Below are positions 44,827-56,900 of a DNA stretch of 64,000 bases, one piece after another (the first letter of the stretch is position 1; each line of letters starts with the position of its first letter). The stretch lies in NCBI GenBank assembly GCA_949130495.1, contig OX422216.1, forward strand, positions 100,819,967 to 100,883,966, given 5' to 3'. The position numbers and the translations under genes are program-made. The notes below the pieces were generated by a model, which saw only the letters and a list, made by a program, of their open reading frames with translations, did no database searches and was not told the origin of the DNA. The DNA is from Sambucus nigra (Eukaryota > Streptophyta > Magnoliopsida > Dipsacales > Adoxaceae).

Positions 44827-45244
44827 GGATCTCTAGGATCGACATTGTCAAGGAGTAGTGTAACAGGGTGGTTCCTTGTTTGGATTTCGCTTTACGAGAC
44901 ACCCCACGCATGAAACGCAGTGCAGTGTTGAGATTGGAGAAAAGTTCTGCCAATTATGGTATGTACGGCATTATGGATCTCTATGATCGACATTATCAAG
45001 GAGTAGTGTAACGGGGTGGTTCCTTGTTTGGATTTTGCTTTGCGAGACACCCCACGCACGAAACGTAGTACATTGTTGAGATTAGAGAGAAGTTCTGTCG
45101 ATATTTATGTGTGGGATAATGGATCTCCAGGATCGACGTTGACAAGGAGTAGTGTAACGGTGTGGTTCCTTGTTTGGATTTTGCTTTGCGAGACACCCCA
45201 CGCATGAAACGCAGCGCAGCGTTGAAATTGGAGGGAAGTTGTGT
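44827..45244 (+). repeat. Three tandem 110-bp modules, period ~147 bp
   Basis: Units start GGATCTC at 44827, 44975 and 45121 (steps 148 and 146). Each holds AGGAGTAGTGTAAC, GGTTCCTTGTTTGGATTT and GAGACACCCCACGC, and ends near GAAGTT. Small frames with RGVSRKAKSKQG on the minus strand recur only because the module recurs. Confidence 0.9.
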
Positions 45245-45625
45245 CAATAATAATTTTGCATGCTTATTAATTAGAAATTAAATCATATGTTTCAACCCAA
45301 ATGCATATTGGGTAACTTATTAAATTTATAAATGGTTAAATTATAAACCGGAATCCACTAAGCCTAATAAGGCACATATGATTGAAAATAAATACTTAAC
45401 TGTGTTTAGAAAAGGGGTGGGTTCTTGGGTTATGATAGGAAGGTAGATCTCGTGGGTATAGGCTAGGCCTATGATAAGTTAGGTTGTCCTTATAAATGGG
45501 GGTAATTTAACTAAAAGTTGAGGACGCGAATAGGTGCACGCCATTAGATGAGAGGTGAGTTGGGGTTCCACGAGAGTGCGATTCCACTTTAATTATGAAA
45601 TAGTGCACCGATATTTATTATGCAC

Positions 45626-45911
45626 GGAAGAGAGGTGAGGGGTATCCCATTGGAGTGCGATAACAATTTAAATATGGGATAAAACATATTTTAAAAAAAA
45701 AGCATTTATGCACTTGCTAAATATTTTTCATAACTCGGGCTGTGACCCATTTCTATATTTTTCCTCTCTCGCTATATATTATATATATATAGGTGTCCAG
45801 ACACAGGGATGCCTGGATGATGATCCTTTCGAGTCAGACATCCGCTGGAGCAACTGTGGATGGATGCAAGTTTGATTTCGATGCTTCTATTCTTGCGATC
45901 TAGATAGGAAG
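45626..45911 (+). repeat. LL3 3' LTR, part 2 (between LL4 and Sir1)
   Basis: It matches 35985-36270 of the 5' LTR, including the GGTGTCCAGACACAGGGATGC box near 45792. It ends in GGAAG (45907-45911), the Sir1 target duplication. Confidence 0.9.
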
Positions 45912-47451
45912 TGAAAGTGAGGAAACCCCCAATTTTTAAATTCAAATATAATGAACTGGTTCAAATTTTAATTTTCCAAAAGTTATTTAAAATTTTCTTT
46001 TCTTAAAGAGAACAAACCAACTTATGAAAAAAATAAAACTAAACTAAAAGTGAAATTAAAACTACACACACAATTTTCATTTCGACTTAAACACACATTA
46101 ATCCAATTCAAGTTAAACATGCATGTTATCAAGATAAAGTAATTTTGCACTTGAATTAAATTGAACATACCCAAACATTAAATTTGCACCAAATTAAATA
46201 GATTGTGATTTTGAACTAATTTTATCTTTTAGTCCTAAGCATGCATCTAGGTGATATAGAAAGATAAAATAAATCACAATTGCACTATGCCGGATGTACG
46301 AGGAAAAACCCAAGACGGAAAACAACCTCGGACGGCCCTAGCCTCAAATCCACTAAGTATGGAATTTACAATTACAAGACAAAAGACTTACATCACATGA
46401 CTCGATCCCTCTCAAGCCTCGACGCTCCTCCACTTAGAGAATAACCACGGAGCTCCACCGCGGTCTCGGAATCCACCGATCGGACTTTATGTGGTCACCG
46501 TCACCTGAACTAGAAGCCTTTCTCTAAGTGGGTAAATCACGAAAACCTATTGTTCATTGTGGGATTTAGAAGCAAATCCAAACTTCTCTTTGAAATGGTA
46601 GAGATGTAAAACCGGTGCCAAAACTCCAAGAAAGATGTATATATATATGAACTTGGATAAAGACAAACATATGGGTGTATATGTGTTTTGAAAGGAATTT
46701 ACTCCATGAAACTTAACACAAAAAAAAGGAACTTTTTATTCAAAGTATTTTTCTTTAATGACTCTTGGAAATGTGAAAAAGTTATCTTCAAAAGGTTAGT
46801 TCCCGCACTTAAGAAGTATGTCAAAAAGGAAATGGGGTAAAGTAGTGGAAAAGTGGAAAAAACTGGCTTAAAACTGTTCCCGCTGTTTTTTCGTTAGAAA
46901 TCTAGTTCTAACGAGACTTCTAACGAAGAGACAGAAAGAAAAAAAATTCTCATTTGAAAACTCATTCGAACGAGGTCGTTTGAACGACCTATCTAACGAG
47001 ATCTCAGGCCATGGTTCTAGATAATTTCGATACGAACGCGTGGCCGCTAGTTTCGTATTTTTCTAATTTTTTTTATTTGATATGATTTTTCTACTGAAAG
47101 GTGTCCGAGAACAAAATATTTAGAACTATGAATTCAAAAAAAAAGTTTAACAAAAAATTCTAACACCCAAAATAAATTTCTAACATACACCCAATAAATA
47201 ATGTTCCAAGCTCCTATATATATTAAAATGCATTCATACCTTAGGAGCAATGGAACCATGTTGATGACATAGAAACGAGGCACAACACACACGACATTTG
47301 ATGAAGCTTTAATATCTTAGCCACTACGTCTTCAACAAACACGTCATAGGCTTGAATGGATAAACTTGAACTCTATCCTATGACTCAAATGTTTTTGTCC
47401 GATATTCAGCCAAAACTACAAAGGACTCAATTGGAAATTTGTGTCCTTACA
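45912..47451 (-). repeat. Sir1 3' LTR, 1540 bp
   Basis: On the + strand it runs from TGAAAGTGAGGAAACCCCC to GTGTCCTTACA. It is close to 51440-53011, differing by a few bases per hundred. It holds TTCGAA-type palindromes near 46910-46990, of which the last is degraded. Confidence 0.95.
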
Positions 47452-47888
47452 AATCTCCCCCTTTGGCTATTCTGGGACAAAAACTACACAAAAATCCTAA
47501 AGGGCCGTCAAGCTCACTAGACTAAAAATCAATGTCCCACCCAAAATAAAAATACAATGCTTGACTCAAACAACCCAAGGATCAATATCTTTGCCGATGT
47601 TGAATGTTGCCATTTAGAAGTATTCCTGCACACTTAAGCAAACTATCAAACGCATAGGGAAAATCAAAAATTATTAAATGCAATTAAATAATTACTGCCC
47701 CTAAATTAATTCTCCCCTTTATCAATCAAATGACCTACTTAGAAAGACTTCTCCCCCTAAGATAAATCTCCCCCAAACTAAGATACGATAATAATAGGAT
47801 TAGATACCATTTCTCCCCCTATCATTCTCCCCCTTTTTGTTCGGGAATAGATAAAGGCTAAAGAATAAAAAATTGACTTATCTCCCCC
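47452..47888 (-). promoter_or_regulatory. Sir1 polypurine tract and six or more upstream copies
   Basis: The minus strand has CCAAAGGGGGAGATT directly before the LTR start TGTAAGGACAC. AGGGGAG or AGGGGGAG is repeated upstream near 47714, 47751, 47768, 47813, 47826 and 47882. Multiple polypurine tracts before the 3' LTR are known for Sireviruses. Confidence 0.85.
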
Positions 47889-49431
47889 ATATAAAGCATA
47901 TACACCCTCTCAATTAAGCAAGGGATAAATAGAATGGGAAAACAAGCTAAAACATGTAATTGTGCATTTAGTGATGAGAGCGTTAAAGCATACGGGCAAC
48001 AAAAAATAAACTAATCCAACAAATACCATCGGATACCAACTAGGATGCAATAAAATGATACCAATATGATATATAAATTATTAAGCATGTGATATCAACT
48101 GAGAATGCAATAAGATGGATACCAAGTATGAATAATAGCATATATGGATTAGAAATCAAGGCAAAGACTAAACAAAAAATCAAATATATGTATACATAAT
48201 ATATACCAAAGAGACTCAAGTACACATATATAGATATAAACACACAAATAACACACACAAAATATAATAGGATTCTTTCACACTCGTATGGAAAAAATGT
48301 GTCATATGAAAACGGAAGTGTTGGGGTGTGAACTAGTAACGCTTAAATTTAGACCCAATCACTTAAAACATATTCACGGAGTTCTCAATTGATTGCAAAC
48401 TTTATCACATTTGAATATAACCTCATGTGACAATATAGATTGAACTCAATGAACAAACATACACAATGCATACAAGCCTAGCATGTTGATGATTCTACAA
48501 ACCAATAGAGTCATGACATTGAAAGTGCAGCTAGGATAAACGGACATTGTGCAAACTGTTTATATACCATCCAATCTCCCTCAATATGCATTTATATTAA
48601 TTTTGAATGAATATATCAATCAAACATAGGCCTTGGCAATTTTTTTGCTTTTTAATGCCATATTTTTTTAGGCCTTTGGACCACGTATTTCTTTTAGGTC
48701 CATTTCAAGACGGTGGCTTACAATCACAAAGGATTTTTATTCCTTTCGGAGCCCTTCCCCGTGCACATTTATATTTATCATGTTTTCATTTTTCGCACAA
48801 ATCTCATGTGCAATGGATTTTGACATGCACTAGTCCTCCTAAGTCACAAATATGTAGATGACAAGATTGGTAGGAGAACACGTCACAAAGCTCAAATATA
48901 ACATGTGACATTTAAAATTTCAAATGAGCTCGTGCATGTGTGAGTAGAGGCATATAAAAATAGAATCCATTACATCAACACAAAATCCAACTACTCCATG
49001 TAAGCATGGTAAAGAACATAATAAGGATTGACAATCTAAACCAAAAGTTCTAGCCACATGGGAGCGAAAAAGATGGGATTTTAACGCAAGTTTATTCCAC
49101 ATAAAGTGTGTCAAACTAAAATAAACACAAAATAAAATCTTTTTGAGTTTTGTTTTGAAATTTTTAACCAAAAAAGAAAGTACATACTCAAAAGACAAAC
49201 AAAAATCATTTGAATTTTTTTATTAAGCTTAAATTACCAAGAGATAAAACCCAAATGATTAACAAAAATCTTTTAGTATTTTTCATTTAATGCAAACAAA
49301 AATGAAGGAAATATAATACAAAAGATAAACAAAAATCATAAATCTAGCATGTGATTAATCATGGAGCATATACTAGAAAATGATTAAACACGCATACATT
49401 TAGCATGTGACTATAGCATGAAGAACAAACG
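47889..49431 (-). other. Sir1 internal region, pol deleted
   Basis: No integrase, RT or RNase H motif was seen in either strand; the 72- to 92-aa frames here have no family likeness. The sequence is AT-rich and A-rich on the + strand. In a complete Sirevirus pol would lie between gag and the polypurine region. Confidence 0.7.
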
Positions 49432-51374
49432 CTAAAGTATGCAAACAGTAACACATTCATCCTTTAGATTTAGCAAGGAGGAAGCATGTGAAAGTAAATG
49501 AGAATCAAAAACCCTATTTTGCAAGGCAACTAAGTCGGATTTCCTAACCCAAATTAATGAAGAATGACTATCTTGGGGTGTAGGAATTTTAAAAACCTTG
49601 GTTACTTTACTTTGGAATTTTCTAGGAATTCGTTTAAGATGAAAACAAAATTTCCTAAGATGACCTTTTTGACCATAATGAGTACAAGTAAAATTACGTC
49701 GAAATTTGGTACCTAAGGAATGATCTTTAAAGGCTTCCCTAGTGGATTCTCCTAAAACATTGGTTTTGGCTTTATGAGTAGATTCATTACAAGTATTGAA
49801 GCCTAAACCACAAGTGTCATTTTTAATTTGGATCGTTCCTAATATTTTATCTAATTTTTCCGAACGACACTCCAAATCAAATTTGACATTACTAGAGTCT
49901 TTTAATTTTTTTTGCAATTCTAAAATATTAGACTCTAATAAAACATTTCGCTCTTTAAAAGCAAGAAGCTCCTTTTTTAAGGATTCCATTAAACCCCTAA
50001 GGCTATATCTCTCACCTTCTATATATTCAAGCTTCTCTAGAAGAGCTTTCTCTCGTGTCCTAAGGTCTTTAACCAACATACTATCATCAACTACCGTGAC
50101 ACGCTCTCTTAAACTAGCTTCTAACTTCAAATTAGATCTTTTCAATTTAATAGATTCTTTATAAAGTTCTTGAAAAGCATTTTGAAGTTCACTCACATCA
50201 ACCTCTTCTTCATTTTCACTCTCTCTTTCTTCTCCACTCTCACTATCATCAAAAATAAGGGAATCACAAACTTTGACCTCGGAAGTGTCATGTGTTTGAA
50301 TATCTTCGTGAGAAGATTCACTATTGGTGCTCACATGACTAGCCATAAAAGCCACAAAATTTGGCTTAGTGGGGGAATCGGGTCCCTCTTCCTTATCACT
50401 ATCACTAAGGGTTGCATTATATGAAATGGGTCGTTTACCCTCTTTCCTTAGTTTAGTGGGGCACTCAGAAGCCCTGTGGCCATAACCCTCACAACCAAAA
50501 CACCTATTTGACTCGTCCCTATTTAATTGTTCATTAATAGGTTTAGAGATCTTCTCGGTTTTGTCATACTTAGAAGTTTCAAATTTCTTAAAATTATTTT
50601 TGAATTTATCTTTGTTAAATTTAAGAAATTTTCTAAATTTTCGAGCAAACAAAGCCATGTCTTCCGAGTCACTATCACTTTCGCTCTTTACTACTTGTTT
50701 GACCTCTTTTCAGGATTTTAAGGCAATGACCTTTTCGGTTTTAGAGGGAAACATGTCAAGTTCATTGGTTTGTAAATCACCTACGAGCTCTTCTAATTTC
50801 ATAGAGGCTAAAGTTGGTAAAGAATTTAAAACGGTCACTTTTGGAATAAATCTATCGGGTAGGGACCTTAGAATTTTCTTTACTACTCGGTTGTCGGGTA
50901 TTTTCTCTCCCAAGTTAAAAGATGAATTAACAATATCGGAAAGTCTAGCATAAAATTCATCAAAACTTTCTTTTTCGTTCATTTTGATAGTTTCAAATTG
51001 AGTGGTGAGGTTTGGAGTTTCGAAGCTTTAACGACACTTGTACCTTCATGAGTGAGCTGCAAGATATCCCACGCTTATTTAGCGGTCTCACACGTCATAA
51101 TGCGTCGGAATTCATCCGGTGTGACAGCGCTAAACAGGGCATTTAAACCTCGGGAATTAAAGTTAGAAAGTTCAAATTCACCCTCACTCCATCTATCGGC
51201 GGGTTTGGGAACACGCTCATTATCTACTAAATGAGTAGGTGGGGACCATCCGTTAACAACAGATATCCAAACTCTCTCGTCGATAGATTTTAGTGCCGAT
51301 TTCATTCGCGCTTTCCAATACGCGTAGTTTGAACCATCGAAAATAAGAAATTTTGAGAATGGGGAAAATTCCAT
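49432..51374 (-). pseudogene. gag: Sir1 gag, Sirevirus type, broken
   Basis: The start is the ATG at 51374 (MEFSPFSKFLIFDGSNYAYWK), the usual Copia gag N-terminus; an earlier ATG at 51473 lies in leader sequence. The core domain gives DEFYARLSDIVNSSFNLGE and KILRSLPDRF (50982-50710). The 50658-49432 frame has a zinc knuckle CFGCEGYGHRASEC, an acidic linker with NFVAFMAS, a long coiled coil (about residues 155-270), SEKLDKILG and a second knuckle CTHYGQKGHLRKFC that lost one Cys. That long C-terminal coiled coil is typical of Sirevirus gag. Breaks are a TAA at 51077-51075, a frame change near 51015, and a TGA at 50712-50710 that has probably replaced a Trp codon. Otherwise it is well kept, so decay is recent. 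Gag would form the particle. Confidence 0.85.
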
Positions 51375-51419
51375 TTTAGCCAAAAATATATAAAAGATCT
51401 TAACGAAGTAATTTATCGT

Positions 51420-51436
51420 TTTTGGCTCTGATACCA
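51420..51436 (-). promoter_or_regulatory. Sir1 primer binding site
   Basis: The minus strand reads TGGTATCAGAGCCAAAA three bases after the LTR, an excellent match to the initiator tRNA-Met 3' end. Confidence 0.9.
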
Positions 51437-51439
51437 ATT

Positions 51440-53011
51440 TGAAAGTGCGGAAGCCCCCAATTTTTAAATTCAAATATAATGAAATGGTTCAAATTTTAAT
51501 TTTCCAAAAGTTATTTAAAATTTTCTTTTCTTAAAGAGAACAAACCAACTTATGAAAAAAATAAAACTAAACTAAAAGTGAAATTAAAACTATACACACA
51601 ATTTTCATTTCGACTTAAACACACATTAATCCAATTCAAGTTAAACTTGCATGCTATCAAGATAAAGTAATTTTGCACTTGAATTAAATTGAACATACCC
51701 AAACATTAAATTTGCACCAAATTAAATAGATTGTGATTTTGAACTAATTTTATCTTTTAGTCCTAAGCATGCATCTAGGTGATATAGCAAGATAAAATAA
51801 ATCACAATCGCACTACGCCGGATGTACGAGGAAAAACCCAAGACGGGAAATAACCTCGGACGACCCTAGCCTCAAATCCACTAAGTATGGAATTTACAAT
51901 TACTAGACAAAAGACTTACATCACATGACTCGATCCCTCTCAAGCCTCGACGCTCCTTCTTGCAAACACCTCCACTTAGCGAATAACCACGGAGCTCCAC
52001 CGCGGTCTCGGAATCCACCGATTGGACTTTATGTGGTCACCGTCACCCGAACTAGAAGCCTTTCTTCAAGTGGGTAAATCACGAAAACCTCTTCTTCGTT
52101 GTGGGATTTAGAAGCAAATCCAAACTTCTCTTTGAAACGGTAGAGATGTAAAACCGGTGCCAAAACTCCAAGCAAGATGTATATATATATGAACTTGGAT
52201 AAATACAAACATATGGGTGCATATGTGTTTTGAAAGGAATTTACTCCATGAAACTTAACACAAAAAAAGGAATTTTTCTTCAAAGTATTTTGCTCTAATG
52301 ACTCTTGGAAATGTGAAAAAGTTATCTTCAAAAGGTTAGTTCCCGCACTTAAGAAGTATGTAAAAAAGGAAGTGGGGTAAAGTAGTGGAAAAGTGGAAAA
52401 AACTGGCTTATAACTGTTCCCGATGTTTTTTTCGTTAGAAATCTTGTTCGAACGAGACTTCTAACGAAGAGACAGAAAGAAAAAAAAATTATCGTTTGAA
52501 AACTCTTTCGAACGAGAAGTCATTCGTACGAGGTCGTTCGAACGACCTATCTAACGAGATCTCAGACCATGGTTCTAGATAATTTCGATACGAACGCGTG
52601 GCCTCCAGTTTCATATTTTTCTGATTTTTTTTATTTGATATGATTTTTCTACTGAAAGATGTTCGAGAACAAAATATTTAGAACTATGAATTCAAAAAAA
52701 AAGTTTAACAAAAAATTCTAACACCCAAAATAAATTTCTAACATACACCCAATAAATAATGTTACAAGCTCCTATATATATATTAAAATGCATTCATACC
52801 TTAGGAGCAATGGAACCATGTTGATGACGTAGAAACGAGGCACAACACACACGGCATTTGATGAAGCTTTAATATCTTGGCCGCTACGTCTTCAACAAAC
52901 ACGTCATAGGCTTGAATGGATAAACTTGAACTCTATCCTATGACTCAAATGTTTTTGTCCGGAATTGAGCCAAAACTACAAAGGACTCAATTGGAAATTT
53001 GTGTCCTTACA
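51440..53011 (-). repeat. Sir1 5' LTR, 1572 bp
   Basis: On the minus strand it starts TGTAAGGACACAAATTTCC and ends GCTTCCGCACTTTCA. A TATATATATA stretch (about 52775-52784) lies some 230 bp from the LTR start and could be the TATA box. The palindrome cluster is at 52447-52548. Frames of 65-100 aa here are not genes. Confidence 0.9.
52447..52548. repeat. TTCGAA palindrome cluster in Sir1 LTR
   Basis: TTCGAACGA-type sites are centred near 52450, 52510, 52528 (TTCGTACGA) and 52540. The last is a perfect 18-bp palindrome AGGTCGTTCGAACGACCT (52531-52548). Confidence 0.9.
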
Positions 53012-53016
53012 GGAAG

Positions 53017-53331
53017 CCTTGTGGTTGCCCAATTGTATTTATTTATTCTTTCACCGCCTTTTAGTGCAGCATTCGATTTGGTTGTATCATATTTGAACCG
53101 AGTGTTCGGTTAATTTATCTCTTTCCAGTTTTATTTATATAAACTGTGTGGATGTTTTAATTGTATAGTTGTTTAAAAAGATTAGTTAAATAAAATTTTG
53201 ACGCCAGCCTAATAGGTTATTAGTAATTAATTTGGTTTTCGACAGTGATACTGAGAATCATCCATATGCGACTCCTATTTTAAGTTGGTACATGAGTAAT
53301 CGCTCGATATTTTATTAGGCGGGGTGTCACA
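53017..53331 (+). repeat. LL3 3' LTR, part 3 (after Sir1)
   Basis: It resumes with CCTTGTGGTTG after the GGAAG duplication, shows a 16-bp deletion against the 5' LTR (GGGCTGAAAG region), and ends GGCGGGGTGTCACA at 53331. LL2 internal sequence follows. Confidence 0.9.
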
Positions 53332-53960
53332 AACTAGTTACGACTTGGTCATGTGTCTCGTTGTTGTGACTTGATAGTGTTATGAATATTGGAACCTAAT
53401 AAACACTAGATGATAGTGTTTCACTTAGTTCGAAATTTTAGAGATCTAGGAGTTGATCGTCTGTATGTATGCATGTTGTGATAGCCAAGGTGATCCTAGT
53501 CCAGCATAAGGATCTCATAGGAGATATCGATCGGGTAGAACTATAAGGAAGGTGATTGCCTTAGAAATCATTGTTATGTACAACAAGGAGCATTGACGTT
53601 GTATCAACCTAGGCTAGGCACAATATAAAGTTGTTTGAGTAAACGTAGGTGGTGAATCCTAACGTAAAAATGGTCCATGTTCATAAACTCATTGTTGATA
53701 TTGCGATACTTTATGAGTATCAATCATCTCGAGGTTCTTTTAGACATGTTTGAGATTTTATAGATGAGACCTTATGATTCATCGTAATTGGAGTAACGAT
53801 AGTGATTGATTAAAGTGAAATCCTTTTATTTGGACCATAGTGCCGAGGATACTTAGGATGGAAAACTGACCATGAGTAATTGGAGTATAATTTGTGATAA
53901 ACTAAGAATTTCGAGGTAAACTAAGAATTTCGAGGATGAAATTCACTAAGGAGGGAAGTT
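53332..53960 (+). other. LL2 internal region, right part, with polypurine tract
   Basis: No ORF. It ends AATTTCGAGGATGAAATTC, a FEDE-type pol ending preceded by a 20-bp partial duplication, then the polypurine tract AAGGAGGGAAGTT (53948-53960). Confidence 0.8.
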
Positions 53961-56900
53961 TGTAATACCCCTCCCCATTAAACTAATTAAATTATGTATG
54001 GAGTATATTGTGAGGAAGAATTTATCGAATTCTAATAAAGGATTTATTTAATTAAGGATTTTTTGTGGATTATAGAATGAGTAATTATAAATTAATTAAA
54101 CATTATATATGATTTTATGTCGAAATAAATAATATATAGGCGGAACGCGATAAGAGTTGGGACAGATGTGCGAAACAAAGAAAGAGGGTTAAGGTCCAAA
54201 TCCCAATTTCCCATCTAATCTACTGCTTCCCAAATCAGTGAGAACGGGATATACACATATAAGGTATTAATTGTAATTAAATGTATACTTGTTTATCTGT
54301 TAAGGGAACGAACAGTGCAGAGGGTAAATGAATTCTTAGCTCAATCCCTCACATCTCTCAAACGAAAGTCAAGTTGCTCAAACAACAATCAAATGTCGTT
54401 CGAACGACAACCCATGGAAGTCAGTGTTGCGTCAGTGTGGTTGTGTTGTCATCCGCCCATTGGTTAACATCTATTCTAAGTGAGCCTTAGGTCTGACTTG
54501 GAAATCAAAGTAAGATGCAAAACAGTAGAAAACCTTTGTTTTTTTGTTGTTGCTTCCACAATTCTTATCAACTTTGGGACCATGGATTTAAGTAGATCAA
54601 CGGTTATGAGAGGATATAGGGTATTAGTTTGGTGTATAAGAGAGAGAGCGAGAGAACATGATAAGTTTAAGAAAAAACTATAGTATTAATATTAGAGAGT
54701 TTTCTGAGATCTCACAGGTCTCCCTACTACCTATCATTTTGAAGAGTTCCAAACCATACACCCACACCAAAAACTCACTGTCCAACTGATTGAGTTAAAT
54801 GCTTAAAAAAATATGGAAGTTGTTGTTGGGATTTTGATGAGAGTTTTAATGGATTTTCTTGGAGGTAAACTTTGTGGTGCAAGACAACCCCTTTAAGGCC
54901 ACCTTAAGAGGTGGGGGTTGTCATATCCATTGATCTTTCATGCCCTCCACTGATTTGAGCTCCATTTGAGGTGGGATAATCTACTCGTGCATTTAAGACT
55001 CTATTATGATGTATATTATAGTCTTGCTACTATTTAATGTTAAGGGTATGATTATTATGAATAAGAATGTCAGAAAATATTGTTGTGTGTATTTTCTAAT
55101 AAAACTAAAAATGGACATTTTTATGCTAATAAAAATGTAAGAAAGTATTGTTGTGTGTATTTTCTAATATAACTGAAAATGGACATTTTTATGGTAATAA
55201 AAATTTAAGAAGGTAATGTTGTGCGTATTTTCTAAAAAATTGAAAATGTGCATTTTTAATGCTAATAAAAATGTAAGAGAATATTGTCATGTGTATTTTC
55301 AAATAAAACTAAAAATGGGCATTTTTATGTATTTCTAGTAAAAAGGAATAATGAACATTTTTATAGAATAATAATGTGTGATGATATTATTTTGGTATAC
55401 CTTATGGTAAAACTAGTAATGGACATTTTTATGGAATAAAAATGTAAGGAAATATTAATTTAGTGCAATTCTAGCAAAGAGAGAAAATGAACATTTTTAT
55501 AAAATAAATTATGTAATGATGTTGATGTTTTCAAAATATATATGAAATAACTATTTTTAAGTTGCTTGCTAATCGAAGATTTTATGAATAAACGAACATT
55601 GTCAAGTCTAAAGAAATTGATGAAATGTCCTTATTACTTAGAATGCGTGTTTAGTCCACTTTCTATGCATATAAACTTGTAGTATTTTGATAATAAATAT
55701 GCGAACAAGTTTAAAGAAAGTCTTGTAGGGTTTAAGCATGAAATAAGACAAACAAAAATTTGGGAGCCTAAAGTGTAAAAGGTGTTATTTATGTGTCAAA
55801 GGTGTTAAAGTGACGAGTGTGAAAGTTAGGCAAAAGTGTGATATTAAACAAATGTTAAAATGGCTAATGTGCTTTAAATGTTAAGTTGGAAACTTAATAA
55901 CCATTTTGAGAAATAACACTTGTTAAGGAAATAAATTGCAAGTTTGGTAAACAAAGGGTAAATTAGTAATTTACTTAAAGTGAAACATTTTTATGGAATA
56001 AAAATGTTAAAGCTCATGTTTACACTAATGCGGGTGAAAATGAATTAAGTCCTAAAGCATAAATAATTTTAGTATAAATCACTTGTGTGTGAATAAGGGA
56101 CTTAAAGAACAAAATAAACAATTTTCCAAGGGTTAATGGAAAAACAGCTGGTTAAGTCCGGGTTTTATCTTCGGTCGGGTAAAAGAAAACAAGTGGATCA
56201 ATGTGGAAATTTGATAAATGTTAAAACACATAAAAGGAACTCGGATGACACCGAAAAAAAGCAAGAAGGGCTCGGAGCTCTTGGGTGAAAATCCCTAAAC
56301 CACTGGCCAGAGCATATGGTACGTAGAGCCATCAGTGTAGAGCCCGTGTATGTATGCGGTATTAGAAGATTTTGAGAAATATTAAATGAAATATGGAATT
56401 TATCAAGAAATAGATTTTATGGTAAATTTGTTAAAACAACCAAACTTGAATGAATGTAATAAATGTTTCGGTAAAGGTAAAATAAACAAGTAAATGCGTA
56501 AATATATTTATGTCCATAAAAGAAATAAAAAGGGTTAAAGGGAGTAAATAAAAGGGGTGGTCAAAGCAGCCTAAATGTTCAAACCCATATTTAGCACAAG
56601 AATGTATTGTAAAAAGGATTTCTTAAAGGTAAGTAAGTATTTTCTAACACGACGAATGTGTGTGTTGAAACGATGAATTTAAAGAGAATACTAAAGTACA
56701 TCCAAATGAATGAATGGGCTGATTTCTAGTAAAGGAAAGTTTTTTTCTTATAAATTAAGCGAAAGGGGTTTCAAACGTCGAGCCGAGTGTGTTAAATAAA
56801 GTGGGAATGATAAGTATGAATAACGAAAGCCTTTAATAAGATTAAGGCCAATTCATCTGGGTAAGTAAGATTTTCGAAAGTAAACGGTTAATACATTAAC

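Larger units (their letters stand above)
42156..45625 (+). repeat. LL4: LTR fragment of another long-LTR family, about 3.5 kb
   Basis: It starts TGTAACACCCCATGATTTTG. It has a purine-rich leader (42485-42565), an array of GAATCGATTC palindromes (42914-43111), a long (AT)n tract, the inverted-repeat-closed block (44218-44495), three tandem 110-bp modules (44827-45244) and a GTGCACGCCATTAGATGAGAGG box (45534-45555). It then passes into LL3 LTR sequence at 45621-45630 without an LTR end. About 115 bp of LL3 are missing at the join. It looks like an insertion reduced by recombination between similar LTR boxes (TGCAC at the join). Confidence 0.75.
45912..53011 (-). mobile_element. Sir1: gag-only Sirevirus-type Copia derivative
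   Basis: LTRs of about 1.55 kb at both ends, a tRNA-Met primer site and a polypurine tract on the minus strand, and a GGAAG target duplication (45907-45911 and 53012-53016) define it. The uninterrupted LL3 5' LTR shows the empty site. Its only gene is a broken Sirevirus-like gag; protease, integrase, RT and RNase H are absent. It must depend on proteins from an autonomous relative. Confidence 0.9.

Noticed and set aside
44996..45247. Frame with repeated RGVSRKAKSKQG on the minus strand, also near 35.6 and 42.1 kb
   Set aside because: It repeats only because the DNA module repeats; the frame is not kept across copies and stops lie between.
49796..50953. Plus-strand frames of 60-130 aa at 49.8-51.2 kb
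   Set aside because: Shadows of the minus-strand Sirevirus gag.
53017..53113. Frame at 52916-53113 crossing the Sir1 end
   Set aside because: It spans the LTR boundary and target duplication, so it cannot be a conserved gene.
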